A DNA stretch of 64,000 bases from Puffinus mauretanicus (lineage: Eukaryota > Chordata > Aves > Procellariiformes > Procellariidae): positions 806,001-870,000 of the forward strand of contig JAJKFH010001094.1 of the NCBI GenBank assembly GCA_023333565.1, given 5' to 3'. The notes below the pieces were generated by a model. It saw only the letters and a list, made by a program, of their open reading frames with translations, was not told where the DNA came from and ran no database searches. Shown here in pieces: positions 49,501-63,000 of this stretch. The position numbers were made by a program, and so were the translations under genes. The first letter of the stretch is position 1. Each line of letters starts with the position of its first letter.

Positions 49501-52500
49501 GGGGGTGTAATGAAAATACAGACGTGCGTTTAAGCGATTGCCTGCATTTGGACCTCTCTTCCCAACCTATTTCTAACCGCAGTGCTTAAACCCCACAGAT
49601 TTTCACTGTTAGCTGGTCACAGCTATCATTCCTTGACGTGCTTTTGAATCAGATGAACTAAAATAGTTCTCTGATATCTGTTATGTCTTTGGCTTGTAAA
49701 ATACAATAATTTCTTACTAGGTTACACTAATATTTCGAAATTCATTCTTAATATTATTCTTCAATAAAGTTCTGCACAAACAATCTATCCCACAGGAGGA
49801 ACGTCTGCCAGATCCCAGATGTCAAACACATTTGCTTCAAATACAGGAGTTCATGACCTTTTATGTTTGTTAATGTGACGCCATGGAAATTATTTATAAT
49901 AAATAAGTGTATTTTAGAGTCAGGTGCTCCATGGGGCCTTTTTCAGTGATACAACAGCCCTTCCTGAAACAGGTCTTTCCTGTTTTTTGTTGTTTGTTTT
50001 TTTTTTCCCCCCTAACAATGAAGGTTTGGGAACAATTTGAAACCCTGTTATTGAACTGAGTCCAACTACTGCACTGAAAGGTAGACACAAACTCAAAGAT
50101 ATCTCAGATTTCAAATCTTTCCTGAAATCAGCAGCAGATAAGGTTCTTCCTTTTTCTTTTATCCTTTACCCTGAAAATGCAGTTTTCAAACAGCAGACTG
50201 TATGGATCCAGACAAACACTAAATATATTGGCTTAAAGGACCCAATCAAACAGGAAAGTACTGGAATTGTTTGGATCCAAACAACAGATTTGAGATGGCA
50301 AGTGATTTTTGCATGTAGCATGCTCATTTTAAAGCTGGGGTAGCACCATCTACCCACAATCTTGCAGGCATAAGAGCTCTAGAAAATATCTGAAGATGTC
50401 AATATGTTGATAACATTTAATCCTGCTATCTTTTTTCAGCAGATGTGACAACGTCCTCCCAAACCTGTGCCGGGATTAAGAGCAGCTGGCTCTTAATGAA
50501 GCCAGGCAAGAAAAGGATGCAATTGGAAAACACTGGAAGGAGTATGTCTTGGCTCTGTTTCATCCTTTTGTCAACTGTACATGAAGGTTTATAATGCCTC
50601 CTCAGTTTACTGGATCCATCATCTTGAATTCCTAGACAGTAGCAACAGCAAGAAATGCCTCCCGAGGAGGAAAGTGAACCTTTTGCTCCTGTATAAATGT
50701 GCACCCACAGTCACCCGTTTGTCACTCAGGCTGAAACTGATGGCCTGAAACCCCAGCACAGCACCCCTGTGCCTTAGTGGTTATCCACCCAGGAACCTCA
50801 CCTTGCCTTGGGCTAGTTTGGGGCTGGCAGGCATTTAAGAGGTTGAAGACTGCTATGTAGCTCAGAAGCAACTGCTGCAGCCCACACAGGTGTGGGACTG
50901 GCTGTGGAGTGTTCTGGTGCATGAGGGATGAGCCCTCCTTGGATTTATTATCGGAATGTATTAATGATGTGTGTGTGTACAAAGAAAATCTGCCTTATAG
51001 CATAAGGCAAGACATAACAAGCCAGCAAATCTCTTTTCAAATTTACAGTACATCAAATCTAAATGAGAGGATCTGATTTGGACAACAAAGTATCTCCATG
51101 CAATTTCTCCTCTAGGCATCCTAGCAACATTTTCAAAAGATGCTGGACATCGTGCAATAAAGCTGTTCTTCTGCAACGCTGTGGGAGGAGGCACCTGGCT
51201 GCAGTCTCAGATGGTGGACAAAATTACAACGGGTTATGTCAGGAAAGCATGACGTTAAATGTGCATTTGAAAAAAGGAGAAAACAAAAAATAATACTCAC
51301 AGACTGAATTATAGCAGCTTTCTATAATGAAGTGTGTGGACCCCACCCAGCCTCTGTGGCAGCGGAGGGAAGGTGTCTGCTAAACCCAAAGGTTATGATG
51401 GGAATGGAAAAAGCCAGGCTCCAGCTGAGAGTAGAACAGGGAGGATGAGGAAACAGTTTCATGTTTCTCCCAGCAAAACCTCAGGGGATAAAGATTACTG
51501 CTGCAAAAACTTTAATGGTAGTAAAAGCCTCTGGCTGCAGAAGTTGTTTATAACGAAGGTGTATTAACTGCTTAGAGACTCAGCTGAAAAGGACTCCACT
51601 ATTTCACTGAAATCTAAGTTGCAAAATCCTTTTTTCTCTCTCAAAAAGCCTCTGCATCAGAAAACTCAATTTAGTGCCTACACATGGAGTTTGGCTGTGA
51701 GACGTTGTATGCTGTGTGCTGGACTTGTCCTGATAACGCCCTGCTTTTAGGTCCCGACAGCTGAGCTCATCGCTTGGCTATTGCCGTATACACTGGATTT
51801 TAATAAGTACATCACTTCATGTTAGGTTCTGAAACTAAAATATTTCACAAGCAGTAGTGTTAGATGCTTGCTTGCTCTGAAGGATTCTCAGCAGAGCTGG
51901 GGAAGCTATTTGCAATCATCAACTGCTTAATTGCATTTAATCTTTTGCAAACTAGGCAATAACTACTAAGCAATGATGTTTTTTCACTTTTTTGCTTGAA
52001 AGATTTCAGTGTGCTCTGTGCAAACATGATTCAACCTCTGAACTGCTTGATTTTTAACATGGAAGTTGGCATGATTCAGTAAGTGTGCACAAGTGGTGGG
52101 ATCAGGTTTCTCATGCAAAGGATCACAAGGACGGATTCAGGCTTGATTTATGTAAAGCTGCAGCCTCCATCAGCATTCCTGCTTAAAACCTTGTTCACTG
52201 GAGTATTTGCACAAAGTGAAGAAAATGGTCTTAGTCCGTTTGAAAGATTTTGCAGATATAAAGAATTACTCAAGAACATTTGTGTCAGTATTTATACATT
52301 GGGTTTTTAATTGTTTCAAGTCTACTTCCTAAAGGTTTGAGGCCCAAAGACAATAATATGCACTCCTGCTTGTAGCTACTTTCTACAGTCTTCTCTTCTG
52401 GCTACTCATCTTTCATGGAGAAAAACACTGGGAAATTGTAATCCAATAGCATAAACAGCCTCAGCAACAAGTGAAAAAGTGTGCTGTGCAGAGGTTCAAA

Positions 52501-54255
52501 ACAGATGAGACAGGCCTCGCTGGGGGATATGAGAGGTGAAGCATAGCCCAGACTAATAAATTCTCCTCTGTTGGCTCTGCACAGGGCTGCTCAAGTGTCT
52601 CAGTCCTGCATTTTTGGAGCTGAGAGCACCGTGGTTTGGCACAGCCAGCCAAAACCAACCCAGTTTATTAGCTTGGTCTTAGCACTGGGGGTGCCCTGGG
52701 TGGAGGCAGCATGAGGAGGCAAGAGCATCTGTGGAGCACCAGGAACTAGTGAGGATGAGTGGTTGCAATGACAGTCTGGGATGGACACGGGGGAGAGAGG
52801 GGCCGAGAGCGGGCGTCAGTGAGGCATGGGAACATCACCAGGTTTAGTTATAGAAAGATTAGCAAGTGCTAGAGCAGAGCATGGGGCACTCTCTGTGCTG
52901 CCAGGAGGCTGTCAAGGAAGATCGTATTTGCAGCTGACAGCAAGGTCTAGGGAGCAAAGAACTGAGGTAAATTGATTTCACTGCTGATCTTCAGACTAGA
53001 TTTGTTTGAGACAAAAATCTTCTAAGGGAGGGGAGAGGTTTGTTTCCCATCCCAGCTAAAAAAATCACAGCACAATAATGTTCTCCCCCGCCATACAAAA
53101 TCAGGTCAGCCACATCCCTTACCATGCGCAACTGAATTTTGTGCTCATTGAAACAAACTTCCCAATTTTCAAGCAGCTGAAAGCAGAATGGAAGGTGTGT
53201 CCCAAACCATCAAAAGAGCCCCGGGGATGTGAGAAGAGGCCCCCTCAAATTACAGAGGACAGCCTTGCCTTGAGAAAGAATGAAGGTAGTCTTGCAAACT
53301 GTTTTTTTCCTTTAACTGCCTTGTCAAACCCACCATTTTTAATGTCCTTTCCTTCATCAGAGAGGCAACCTGCAGTCCCAAAGGCTGGCTGCTACCGCAC
53401 TGCCGACTCCAGCAGCTGGAGAGCCACTCAGGCAGGACTGTAAGTCACTGAAGAGCCTGAAAAACCCTTGAGCATGAAAATGCTGACGTAACCTGATAGC
53501 AGCGAACTGCATACAGGGACCTTATCGGTAATTAAACAACGCACTTCTATGAACAGTGAAAATACAGCTGTTCGATAACGTAAATTAATCCAGTGAGATG
53601 CCTTGAAATGTGTGCTTAATGCGCACCTCGGGAGGACTCTCATAATTTTGGAAGCATACCAGGTTACTGATATTTCTTTAAAATAGTGACCACACATAAT
53701 CTCACGAGCTCCATTAACAGGAATCAGAGCCACTCTGCTATGTGATACCCCAGTACTGTGCGACTGGCTCTGTGCAGAGGTGAACAGAGATGCTTTGTTA
53801 GCTCAAATATTATGAGTCTGTGCTTTTGGCAAAGGGTCTCCCCTTACAGTGGCTCTGGAGCTTGAAGTAGCTGTGTTATACTGCATGATGACAGGCATGA
53901 AATTCTTAGTTAGCAGCAGGTCCGTGGTGGTATTAAATTTAAAATAAAAAATATCTTCATAGAAAAACTACAGTCTTGGTGGATAGGGAATCCACCAAAG
54001 GCTGCAATTCAAGAGCTATTAGGGCAACTGTGCAAAACTTCACTGACTGGAAATTTCAAAGCTCTTAGAGTATAAACAGCATTTCCTTGAGGAAATACTC
54101 CCTTTTTCCTACTAATGCAGCCCCACTTCTCGCTCATATTTGCCTCCCGGGGTATTTTAGCACTTCTAGTTCTTCATCAGAAACCAGAATCGCGGCGAGG
54201 AGAGGGAGGGAGAGGAGACCACCTTGAGTCTCACAAACCTTTTGCTTCCTGCAAG

Positions 54256-54296
54256 GAAATTTCTGAACCAGAGTTCCCTGCTGAAATTTCTGAACC
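54256..54296 (+). repeat. 14-bp direct repeat upstream of the CpG island
   Basis: GAAATTTCTGAACC occurs at 54256-54269 and again, identical, at 54283-54296 (27-base period). It lies roughly 120-160 bases upstream of the TATA-like element. It could be a paired factor-binding site or chance. Confidence 0.8.
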
Positions 54297-54409
54297 GATC
54301 CACCATGTGTGATCCGTAAATTACCCTACAGACTATGCACTCGTGTGTCTATGTAAAGCCAACTTGACAGGGATCCATATTCCAGCTGGACATGCCATTT
54401 ACTAAGAAC

Positions 54410-55280
54410 AGTATAAAAAATTAAAAACTCGCTTTTCCTCTCTAAAATATAGGCCTGGTTTTGCTTCTAGCAAAGCAAGAGGCAGCTTTGGCACTGACTT
54501 TGCCAGTGTAACGGTCCAGCGAGCGACAAGGAGAAGTTACTGGCAGCTATTTGGAGATAAATCTGCCCGTGAGTAGCTCTGGTGAGGCGGACGAGTCCCA
54601 AAACAGCGGGGAAACTGCCCCTCCGCGATAGGGATCGGTGAGTAAGCGCTGCGGGAGCGCACCTGAAGGGCCGTGCGGGCGGCGAGCCCGGCACTGCCTG
54701 GCTGGGAAGGGCAGGCGGGGGCCGGCAGCCGCCGGGCGGGAGGAGAGGCCTGGGCGGGAGAGGCGGTGAGCGGCCGGGCAGGAGCCGCGGGGCAGGGCGC
54801 GGCCCGGGGGCAGGGCAGTCCCGCAGGAGCTGCGGGCAGGAGGCGGCCGGCGGCAGCCGCGAGCGGGCGGAGGGGCGGCTGGGCGCCCTCCCAGCAGGTA
54901 CCGGGCCGCAGGAGCTGGGCCGCGGCGGGCGGGAGCGGGGGCCGAGGGCCGGAACCCCCCGCCCGGGAGGCCGCGGCGGCGCTGCCCGCCGCCCGGCTCT
55001 CTGAGGAGGAGGGGGTGGCGGAGCGCGGCGCACGCAGCGGGGGGGCGGCAGGTGCGGGCAGGGGCCGCCGGGGAGGCCGAGGGCCTGGCCGGGGCGGGGA
55101 GCTGCCCCGGCGGCCGCGGGCAGCCCGAGGCCCCGCGGAGGCGGCCGCCGGCGGAGCCCGGAGCCGGGCGTACCGCACCGAGGCGACGCGGGTGTCCCCT
55201 GCGGGCGGGCCCCCCTCAGGCCCCCGCGGCGGGCGGTGGAGGTGGTGGTTTGCTTTCCTTGCCTAGTCGCTCCTCGGAAA
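54410..55280 (+). promoter_or_regulatory. CpG island, probable promoter and first exon (TC2N candidate)
   Basis: From about 54505 to 55275 the sequence is extremely G+C-rich and packed with CpG and GC boxes (gggcgg-type strings recur, for example near 54679, 54735 and 54751). A TATA-like string, TATAAAAA, lies at 54412-54419, just before the island. Two good 5' splice-site matches follow: atcg/gtgagtaag with intron start at 54639, and gcag/gtaccg with intron start at 54898. A non-coding first exon of about 190 bases from near 54445 to 54638 would fit. In mammals TC2N starts downstream of FBLN5 on the same strand and begins with non-coding exon sequence; applying that here is inference from synteny. 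The strand is not proven, and a bidirectional promoter is possible. Long ORFs here on both strands (up to 213 codons) are GC artefacts. Confidence 0.6.
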
Positions 55281-57008
55281 TGTAAAGTTGGGCTTTACAG
55301 TTCCAGCCGAAGCATTTGATTGCCGATCTCCAGCAGCCTCTGTAACTCGTGGCACACCTCAGTATCGCAGGATGGGCCATGCGTGAGAGTAAATGGGAAC
55401 AAAACTAGCCGGGAAGGTTGGCTTTTGTTGGGCTGTCTTGCTAAAGTGACTCTTCCATATATATCACTGATGTGATTGAACATAACATAACTGCCTTGTG
55501 CAGTTTTTAAACGTGAATATACAGTGATACTTTTGCAATTTGTAAATTATTGTTTTCTCACTGTGCATATAAGGCTCCTGAGAAACAAAAACTAATGATC
55601 TTCTTTACAAACCCTGATGTATTTCACCTGATGCGTACTGATAGGTATATTGAATGGGACCGCATGTTTTTAAAGTCAGAATTCTTTAAGGATGTCAGCA
55701 TATTGATCTACATAGTTTTTCTAAGTAGGCTAAAACTTGACAGACGAATTCAGTGTGCAGAACATGAGTTGCAAAAGGCAGTATTACTGGGCAGTTTGTG
55801 TTACAGGTGGTGCTGCACATCTATAGTGCCTTGCCACCGTGCTGCAGTATCAGTGGGGGTTTTGGAGTGAAGACCTTTCAGTGCCTGGGGTTGGTTTGTT
55901 TACGGCTGTATGAGTGTTAATTTGACAGCGTGCTTCCAAGATTTGGGTCGGAACTGTATTTTCTATCAAGTGACAGACCTTGAGAAATGGAGGCAAGTAG
56001 AGAAATAGTAACTATATTGAACTACTAAAGAATTAAATCTTCATATAAATTAGGTCTGAGATTAAATTGTACTTAAAACAGTCTCAAACTGGTATTGCTA
56101 CAACAAAATGTCCGTGTAAAATCAAAATATTTTGTGTGAATTAACATCTAATCATTATCATAGGCAAGAAATAACTAATTAGATTACCTTCTCTAAGAAC
56201 ATTTCAGGTAATTAGAGATATGGTTTAGCCAAAACTTAGAAGGAAGTTGTGAATGTAGCTAGACAGAGTTTCCTTTCTGTACTGGATAAAATTAGCATCA
56301 GAAAATACATTTATTTACTGAAGTTATAACCTGCTGTATCCAAGAGCACTGTTAAAGCAGCAGTCGTGATCGTATGCAGTTTCAAACTGTCCCATTCAAA
56401 AGCCACAGTGTACTTTTTTAATGCATACCATACAGCTGGATTCCTGGGTGCTTCAGATCACTCTGGTTATTAAACAGCAGTTTGAAATAAATACCATCTT
56501 AAATTAAGCTGGTCTTGTAACATTGCTTCGATGTGGAAACGTGCCCAGTGTCTCACGTAATGCATTTCTCTAGATAAGAATGGAAAGGTCAATATCGCGG
56601 CCGTTCTACAATGTACACTTCCAGTCAGTGCTGTTGTAATTGTGCAGGAAGAGAACTAGATCTCAAGGGATGTACGCGGGGCCACAACTGTGAAGTGCTT
56701 GGTCATCTAAATGATCCTGTGGGCACCTGCTCCTCAGAGGTAGGTCCTTGCAGTCCTAACCCTCAGTCTCTGATCTGTGCAGGCTCAGGTTTTTCCCAGT
56801 AATACTCGCTGAATGCATTGAGGTCTGCTGCTTGATGTGCTTTTAGTTTTGAGAGTGTTGGTTAGTCAGGTGCCCGAGCTGTCCAGGGATCTAGAAGTGA
56901 GGTGTTCCTTGACAAGTTGCTCTTGGAGAGCTCAAGTGTCTTCAGATTGCATACAGATGATCAGGAGCGTTTAAAAAAACATGCAGGGGAGTATATTGCC
57001 ATGCTTTT

Positions 57009-57036
57009 TATTATTTTATTATTATTATTATTATTT
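57009..57036 (+). repeat. ATT trinucleotide microsatellite
   Basis: About nine TTA/ATT units with one TTTT interruption, in the AT-rich sequence downstream of the CpG island. Confidence 0.9.
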
Positions 57037-60000
57037 TTTCTAGGCTTTGTCTAGAGCTGTTACCCTGATGTGAAGAGCTAAGTTCTGAATTTGCATCTTT
57101 CATTTCTCAAGAGAGTGCTAGAGCCATAAAACTGTGTGTTATTCTGGGCTGGTGGTCTCTGACTCCTTATGAAACTGTTTCGCCTTGCTTCCAATACAGA
57201 AATATTCATTAGGTGAGCTCTGATTGTACAACTCAGCAGCTAGGGCATGAATCCAGAAGTGGGGAAGTTTGATTTCTAGCCCTTTTTCCAGCTGTATGTT
57301 AAATAATAAAAATATATTTGCAGAATACATGTGGTTAAGCAATATTGAATTTCAAGAAAAATATATTTACTATTAAAGTGTCCCTTGATTCTTGCAAATA
57401 CTTATAAAAATCACACCTACTAAAAATGCTGCACCCAAAGGGTACATTGGACTCCACAGAAGTCCCATGAATTCCACTGCCCTTCCCTGCACTTAATTTA
57501 GGTGATGGATCCCCAGGTGATTAAATCCTTTTTCTTCTTATGCTATGGAAAAAGTGAATGTGGGCAGGATTGTGCAGTCAGTCGTGTGTGTGTAGGCTAT
57601 TAATTTACAATGTTGGAGAAAAAGCTCAGACTCTGGTCTCTTTTTCTTTGTCCGAATCATTAGGCTCATTCATTTTACTTGTTTGTTCTGTCACTTGTGT
57701 TTCCTATCAGCTGGTTTGCTTTTTGCTCAGCCTCTGTTCATCGTACGTGTAGGTGTGTTAGTTTCAGATGTACGTTACTCTAAATGCACTCCCCAGGGTT
57801 GTGGGTTGGCTGCGAAAAGGGCAGTCCTGCTCTGTCCCCCCCGTTTTCCCCACTGTGCATTCTGACCCCACCTTGTGTAGTCAACCACAGGGTGAGTTGG
57901 AAAACTACTTTAAAAAAAAAAAAGTGTTTGTTTATTTTGGTGGTTTCGTTTTGCATCTAATCAGTGAGCTGGGCCAACTCATCATGCAGCTGCATGTTTA
58001 CTAGATCCAACAGGAATGGTTCTTGGCAAGGGAGAGCCGAACTGCCCCTCCGGTAGCAGCTAGCCCTTTAGGCAAGTTCAGGACAGGCAGACGCAGCCCC
58101 CACATGTGGTGTGCAGAGCCAGAGGACCTGCCTTAGAAGGGCAACCTCCACTAGGAAGCCAGGCTTTGGCTAGCTTAGGCCTACCGTCTTCCTGTGAATC
58201 CTACCCGCTTTGGCTTATACCAGAAGTACTCTTTGACTTTCGTGGAAACGTTTATTGAACTTGTTTGCTTGATTAAAGTGCTGTTTACTTCATTTAGTGA
58301 ATTTTGCATGATGCATATCCTGACCTATTGCTCCCCTCCTCGGACTCTTGTTTAATTTTATAAAAGAACGACTTTGTTTACTCTGAATTGCTATCTCCCA
58401 AGATACCTTAAATCTGGTAAATATTCTCCCTCTAATCTGACAACACCCAGCCTCTGACAGCAGAGAACCTAAGATCTCGTCTCTTTAAACTGAAAGGCAA
58501 AGCGGGCTTTGACTTTAAGTAGGACAGGCTGAGTTTGGATTAAGCCATGTTGTCATTCTGGTTAGTAATGCTATCCAGGCTCCATCAGAAAGATTCCTTA
58601 TGCAGAGAAAAATTACGTTCGTAGCCTTTTGCGGCCGGGATGAATCTTCAGACCTAAACTGAGGAGCCTCATGCGGGAAAAGGTTCGAATCCTGGGTTTG
58701 GTCTTTGAACTCATCTGTGTTGCATCATATCTCTTACTCACATAAATACATCAAACCATGCAGAATTAGTGAGGACACTCCTCTTAAGCTTAGTACAAAT
58801 GTTTGTTTGCTTGTCATCGCAACTGAAGTTTACATTAATTCAGTGCCAAAAAAAAATTATGTCAGCAACCTGATGCTTATCTTTCCTGTAAATTGTACCC
58901 TGGTGATTTTATTTTGAAGTTTTGTTTTTCAGTGATCTAATAGCCACACTTAAACTGGAGAGAACAGATAATTAGGTCCCAAACGAAGGCCCTTGGTGTT
59001 TGGGGGGTTCTTGTGGTCATTGCAATGAGCTTTGGGTCTGGCCTGAAGAGCAAGTTCTGGAGATGCTGCTTGGGCAGTTAAACCAACTTTGAAGTCCAAG
59101 AAAGCAATCTAGAAGGACCATGACCCAGTGGCCTCAAAACCTATTAGGCACTTAAATTAATTTGGCACCTGTGCTTTGGAGCCTGGAACCTGGATGTGGA
59201 CTTGTGCAGTGTGCTCCAGCCTGGGCAGGCGGGTGCCTGGCTCCCTGCCCAGCTCCCCTGGGCACCAGGCAAGACAGAGGGCGGCGTGCTGGGCCCCGGA
59301 GCCCCTGCGGCCTCATCGGCAGCGCGTGCTTGGGCTACGTTAATGCACACGTGTAGCGTCAGCTTCGTCTGAAGCACAGAGAGCTGGAAGGCTGCTTGGC
59401 TTTTGTGGGACAGCCTCGTCACTAGAGCTTTGGGAGGGTCCCTTCCACGTGCAGGAGTGCAACCCCTCGTCCCACAGAGCCCTCATGCTTCCAGTCCGAG
59501 GGGGCTGGATGTGGCCTTGTCCACCCTGCTTGCTGAAGTGTACAGCATCAGGTGATTCATGCGGCCAGAAGATGGCCCAACCCTTGACCAGGGCTTGGCA
59601 GGGGGTGGAGGGGGCAGATAAAGGGGGACTAAGGGTGGGTTTTCTTTACAAAATTCAGGCATCCAGTCCGCTGCGTGTGTACCTCTTCCGATGAGGAAAG
59701 CACCTGCCATACAGAGAGGAGGGTTAGTCAGAATGAGGTTTAAAAGTAGCTTGAGCTAGTGGTGCTTCTGTGGTTGGTGGTGAACTGGTACAAAAACAAG
59801 TTGTGTTTCCTGTTTCTGAGAGATTCATAAAGCATTGTTTAGTACTGATCTTCTAGGTGACAACAAAACATTCTCAAGACCAGTTTCATTTCGCAGTAGA
59901 GTTAAATTCAAAACCTTTTAGTTCTGGGTTGGGTTTTTGTTTTTTGGTTGTTTTTTTTTTTTTTAATTTACTTTTGCAAAATGGAATTGTTGGCCTCTAG

Positions 60001-63000
60001 ATTGGGAACTCCCTGTCAGTCTCCCATTTAGGTTCTCTGTCTGCTCAGCAGTAACCACAGTAGCTAAAAAGTTTCCTCCATGAAACCTTGATTAAACAGA
60101 ACATCTCCCTGAATCATCCCGGCTTCCGTTCAGTTCAGTGGTACATGTACTTCCAGATCTAGTCTCACCAATGTGTGAAATCATGAGTCAAAAATCTCTT
60201 GTGAAGAGTGTTGATTTAAACTCAACAGGATAAAAAACCCCCATACATTCGTGGTATAGCTATTGTTCACTTTGTTTTAAGCAAATCTGTCCTGAGGGGA
60301 AAAAGTGAATGGCAAGTTCATGCTGCCAACTTCTGCTCGCAGGACGTCTGTCCTCTCAGAAGGGAGCAGAGCCCCACCACTGTGCCCCATAGTTGTAGCA
60401 GCATTTGGCCAATAGTAACTAGGATGTTAGATGCTCCCATAAAATTGAGACAATTCTGATTTCTGCTGGTTTCTCCCAATGTCTATGCAAAATTCTTTAA
60501 AAGTACCTCTTTTATGTGGTGCCTGGTTACCACTCCTCTGCCTGGGCAGCAGCCAACTACCCCAGCGAGTACAGCTCTCTGAGAGGCACTGCTGGGTCTG
60601 TTAGAAGTGGTCGGAGGCCCCTGGTCTGGATGGATTTAAAGCAAAAAAAAAAAAATAGTTGTACCTTATAAAGATGGGATCCTCCTGGACTTTTATTTTA
60701 AAGTGTGTTTAGGCAGCTTCCTGAGCTCAGTGCACGTGCCCTGCAGAGCCACACTCCCAATCTGTTTTGGATTTGAATTAATTAAGATCAGTTCCCACTT
60801 CCTGTTCTCGAATCATTCATTTAATCTGTTTTCATGTATGAGATGTACTGCAGTCACCTGTTTCCTTTCTTAATCTCAGCCATAGTCTTTTAGCCTTCGT
60901 TTATACAATTTACATATTTCCTTCCTCTCACCACAGTGCTGTAACGGGTTATAGTGTGGCAGTGCAGAGCAGAACTGCTGAACAGGGAATCCTCATCCTG
61001 TGGAAACTCCATAATTTAAAGTTTTTTGTCTTCATCATGAAACAGGATAATAATTATATGTAAAATAGCTATTAAGTAATTAATGTAAAATAACTAATAA
61101 AAAGCTGCTTCACCTAAAACAAAACAAATGTGTGTATGCATGTATATATATATAAAGAAATATTCCATCTTGACTTTTGTAGGTCAACAGGGTTCCCTTA
61201 AAATAGTTTTAATAGTAATGAAACTGTATTTTTCCATGCAAAACTGTTTGGGTTTTCTTCTTTTTTCATATCTACAGGAGGAGCTATTTTTCATTAGCTG
61301 TCTGGATACTTTATGTGTATCGATGTGTTTTCTGTGTGGCTCTGTGGTCATGGCAGAGACTGAGGAGTCCTGGATGCCATTCAGTGCTCTCTTTCAGTTT
61401 TGCATTGAGTTGGTTTCCAAGGGCCATCTTTTCAAAGCTAGACACGTGTAGCCATGTTAGGGAACTCCAGTGCACAGGCAGATGCTCTTGCTTAAAATCT
61501 CTTCTTCTTGGATGTCCTGTTGAAAAATGCATCCAGATGTTTCCAGTTCTCTTTGGTGTCAGGGCTATAGAGGGACTGCTGACAGTTCTATTTTTGTGTC
61601 TTCCTGGCATTACTGCAGAAGGAGAAAAAATTGGATTAAAACCTGACACAGAATACATAAAGTCTTAAGTTTTAAGTTAGATTATAAAGTAACCATTGGT
61701 GATTGTCATAATTTTTTCCTAATCTGCTTAGAGCGGAGGACTTATCTTATGTTGAATTCTTTCCATGTTCTCATCAAAAGCCAAGTTCTTTTTACAGATA
61801 TTTCAGTCTCTTACGTTTTCTTTTCTGGTGTCCTGACTTCAACTCTTGCTTTGCTGTTTTCTATCTGAGTCCAAAATGATCTGCAGTCCAACATAATGGA
61901 TTTATTCTTTTGTGTTTGCTGCCCCAATACATACCATATTGTACATTCTTGTCCAAGTCAGTGAATTTATCTACAGTTCACAGGAACAGTGTTGTCACTT
62001 CAGTAATTGGATGAATTGGTTACTTGCCTAATGCAGCATTAGGAAGAAACACTCTCTCTATCAACTTTTACAGCCCAGAGCATAGGGGATTCAGCATGTT
62101 AAAATCCCAAGTTTTAAGCTTTGTCATGGGATAGATTTGTAATGTTCCCTTCTTAATTCAAATATAAATCTCACATGAGAAAAATTGGCTCAGATTTATG
62201 AAAATTGTTCTTTTGGCCCTTGTAAATAATATTATTAATCTTCTGCATACTGGGGCAGGCTTGGATTAAGACTGCATTTAAGGGCTGCAGGTGCAAGGCT
62301 ATAATGCTAAGCCAGAGTCAGGGTGTCCCTGGGGGCTGTGTCAGAAGGACAACTTTGGATCATGTACTGGTGCCAGGGCTTGTTCCCTTTCTCCAAGGGG
62401 TGCCTGGAAAGCAGAGGCAGTTGTTCCTGTAGCACAATAGCTCAAGCACACACACCTGCTCAGCTTTATTTTTCTTCAGGGAAGTAGGCAAGAGCAATTA
62501 GTTCTTCTTCGTGACATACTCTCAGTTTGGTGGTCTGTGCCTGGGCCACGTGTGCAGATGCGCTGAAGGCCATTTGGCCTCCTCCAGTCTGGAGCCCTGG
62601 GAAGAAGCAGCTGCTGAGCGGAAGGACCACAACTAGATTGCTCCTTCTGTAGGGTTCAGCTCAGGGTCTGCATGAAGGGAGACATGTATTAGATCATCTT
62701 CGTCTGGGCAGAGAAGCTGGAGGGAGAAGGGAAAGTTGTAGTGGGACACGGCACCGTCTCTCACAACTGCATGTAGGAAGACGTGGCCAGGCAAAGCTTC
62801 TGCCCTGGTTCAGTAAGAGCTAGACCTCCTTGGCAGGAGAACATATAAAGCAGCTTGTGGGATCACAGTGAGGTCTGCTTTTACCACCAAGACAACAGCT
62901 CAGCTAAGAATTGACTTCCGAGGTGGAATAAGTAATATTTTTGTACAATTGTCACATCCCGACTGATAGCAGTGAAGTATTGAGCACTCCCGCTGATTAC

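Larger units (their letters stand above)
37400..54410. other. Intergenic region downstream of FBLN5
   Basis: No protein-coding exon was recognised in these 17 kb. The region contains the antisense CR1 relic (37.6-38.2 kb), an old repeat tail (40.2 kb), a possible MIR relic (43.2 kb), a 12-bp-arm hairpin (45.57 kb) and a GC-rich block (48.7-49.5 kb). Scattered reptile-type repeat phrases (for example near 43750-43800, with the ggtgtaag and acaccagtgtaa type) are too short to assign. Elsewhere nothing distinctive is seen. Regulatory elements or lncRNA exons cannot be excluded by reading alone. Confidence 0.65.

Noticed and set aside
54537..55266. Overlapping ORFs of 213, 197 and 188 codons in the CpG island on both strands
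   Set aside because: They are Pro/Arg/Ala/Gly-rich translations caused by stop-poor GC-rich sequence; no domain, and they overlap one another in opposite directions.
56611..56802. Cys-rich 63-codon ORF as a start of TC2N or a secreted peptide
   Set aside because: Cysteine spacing fits no known family, and the reading does not match the N-terminus of TC2N; likely chance.
61240..61668. Possible exons after acceptor-like sites near 61279 and 61619
   Set aside because: Polypyrimidine tracts and AG are present, but no donor-bounded open exon with recognisable protein follows.
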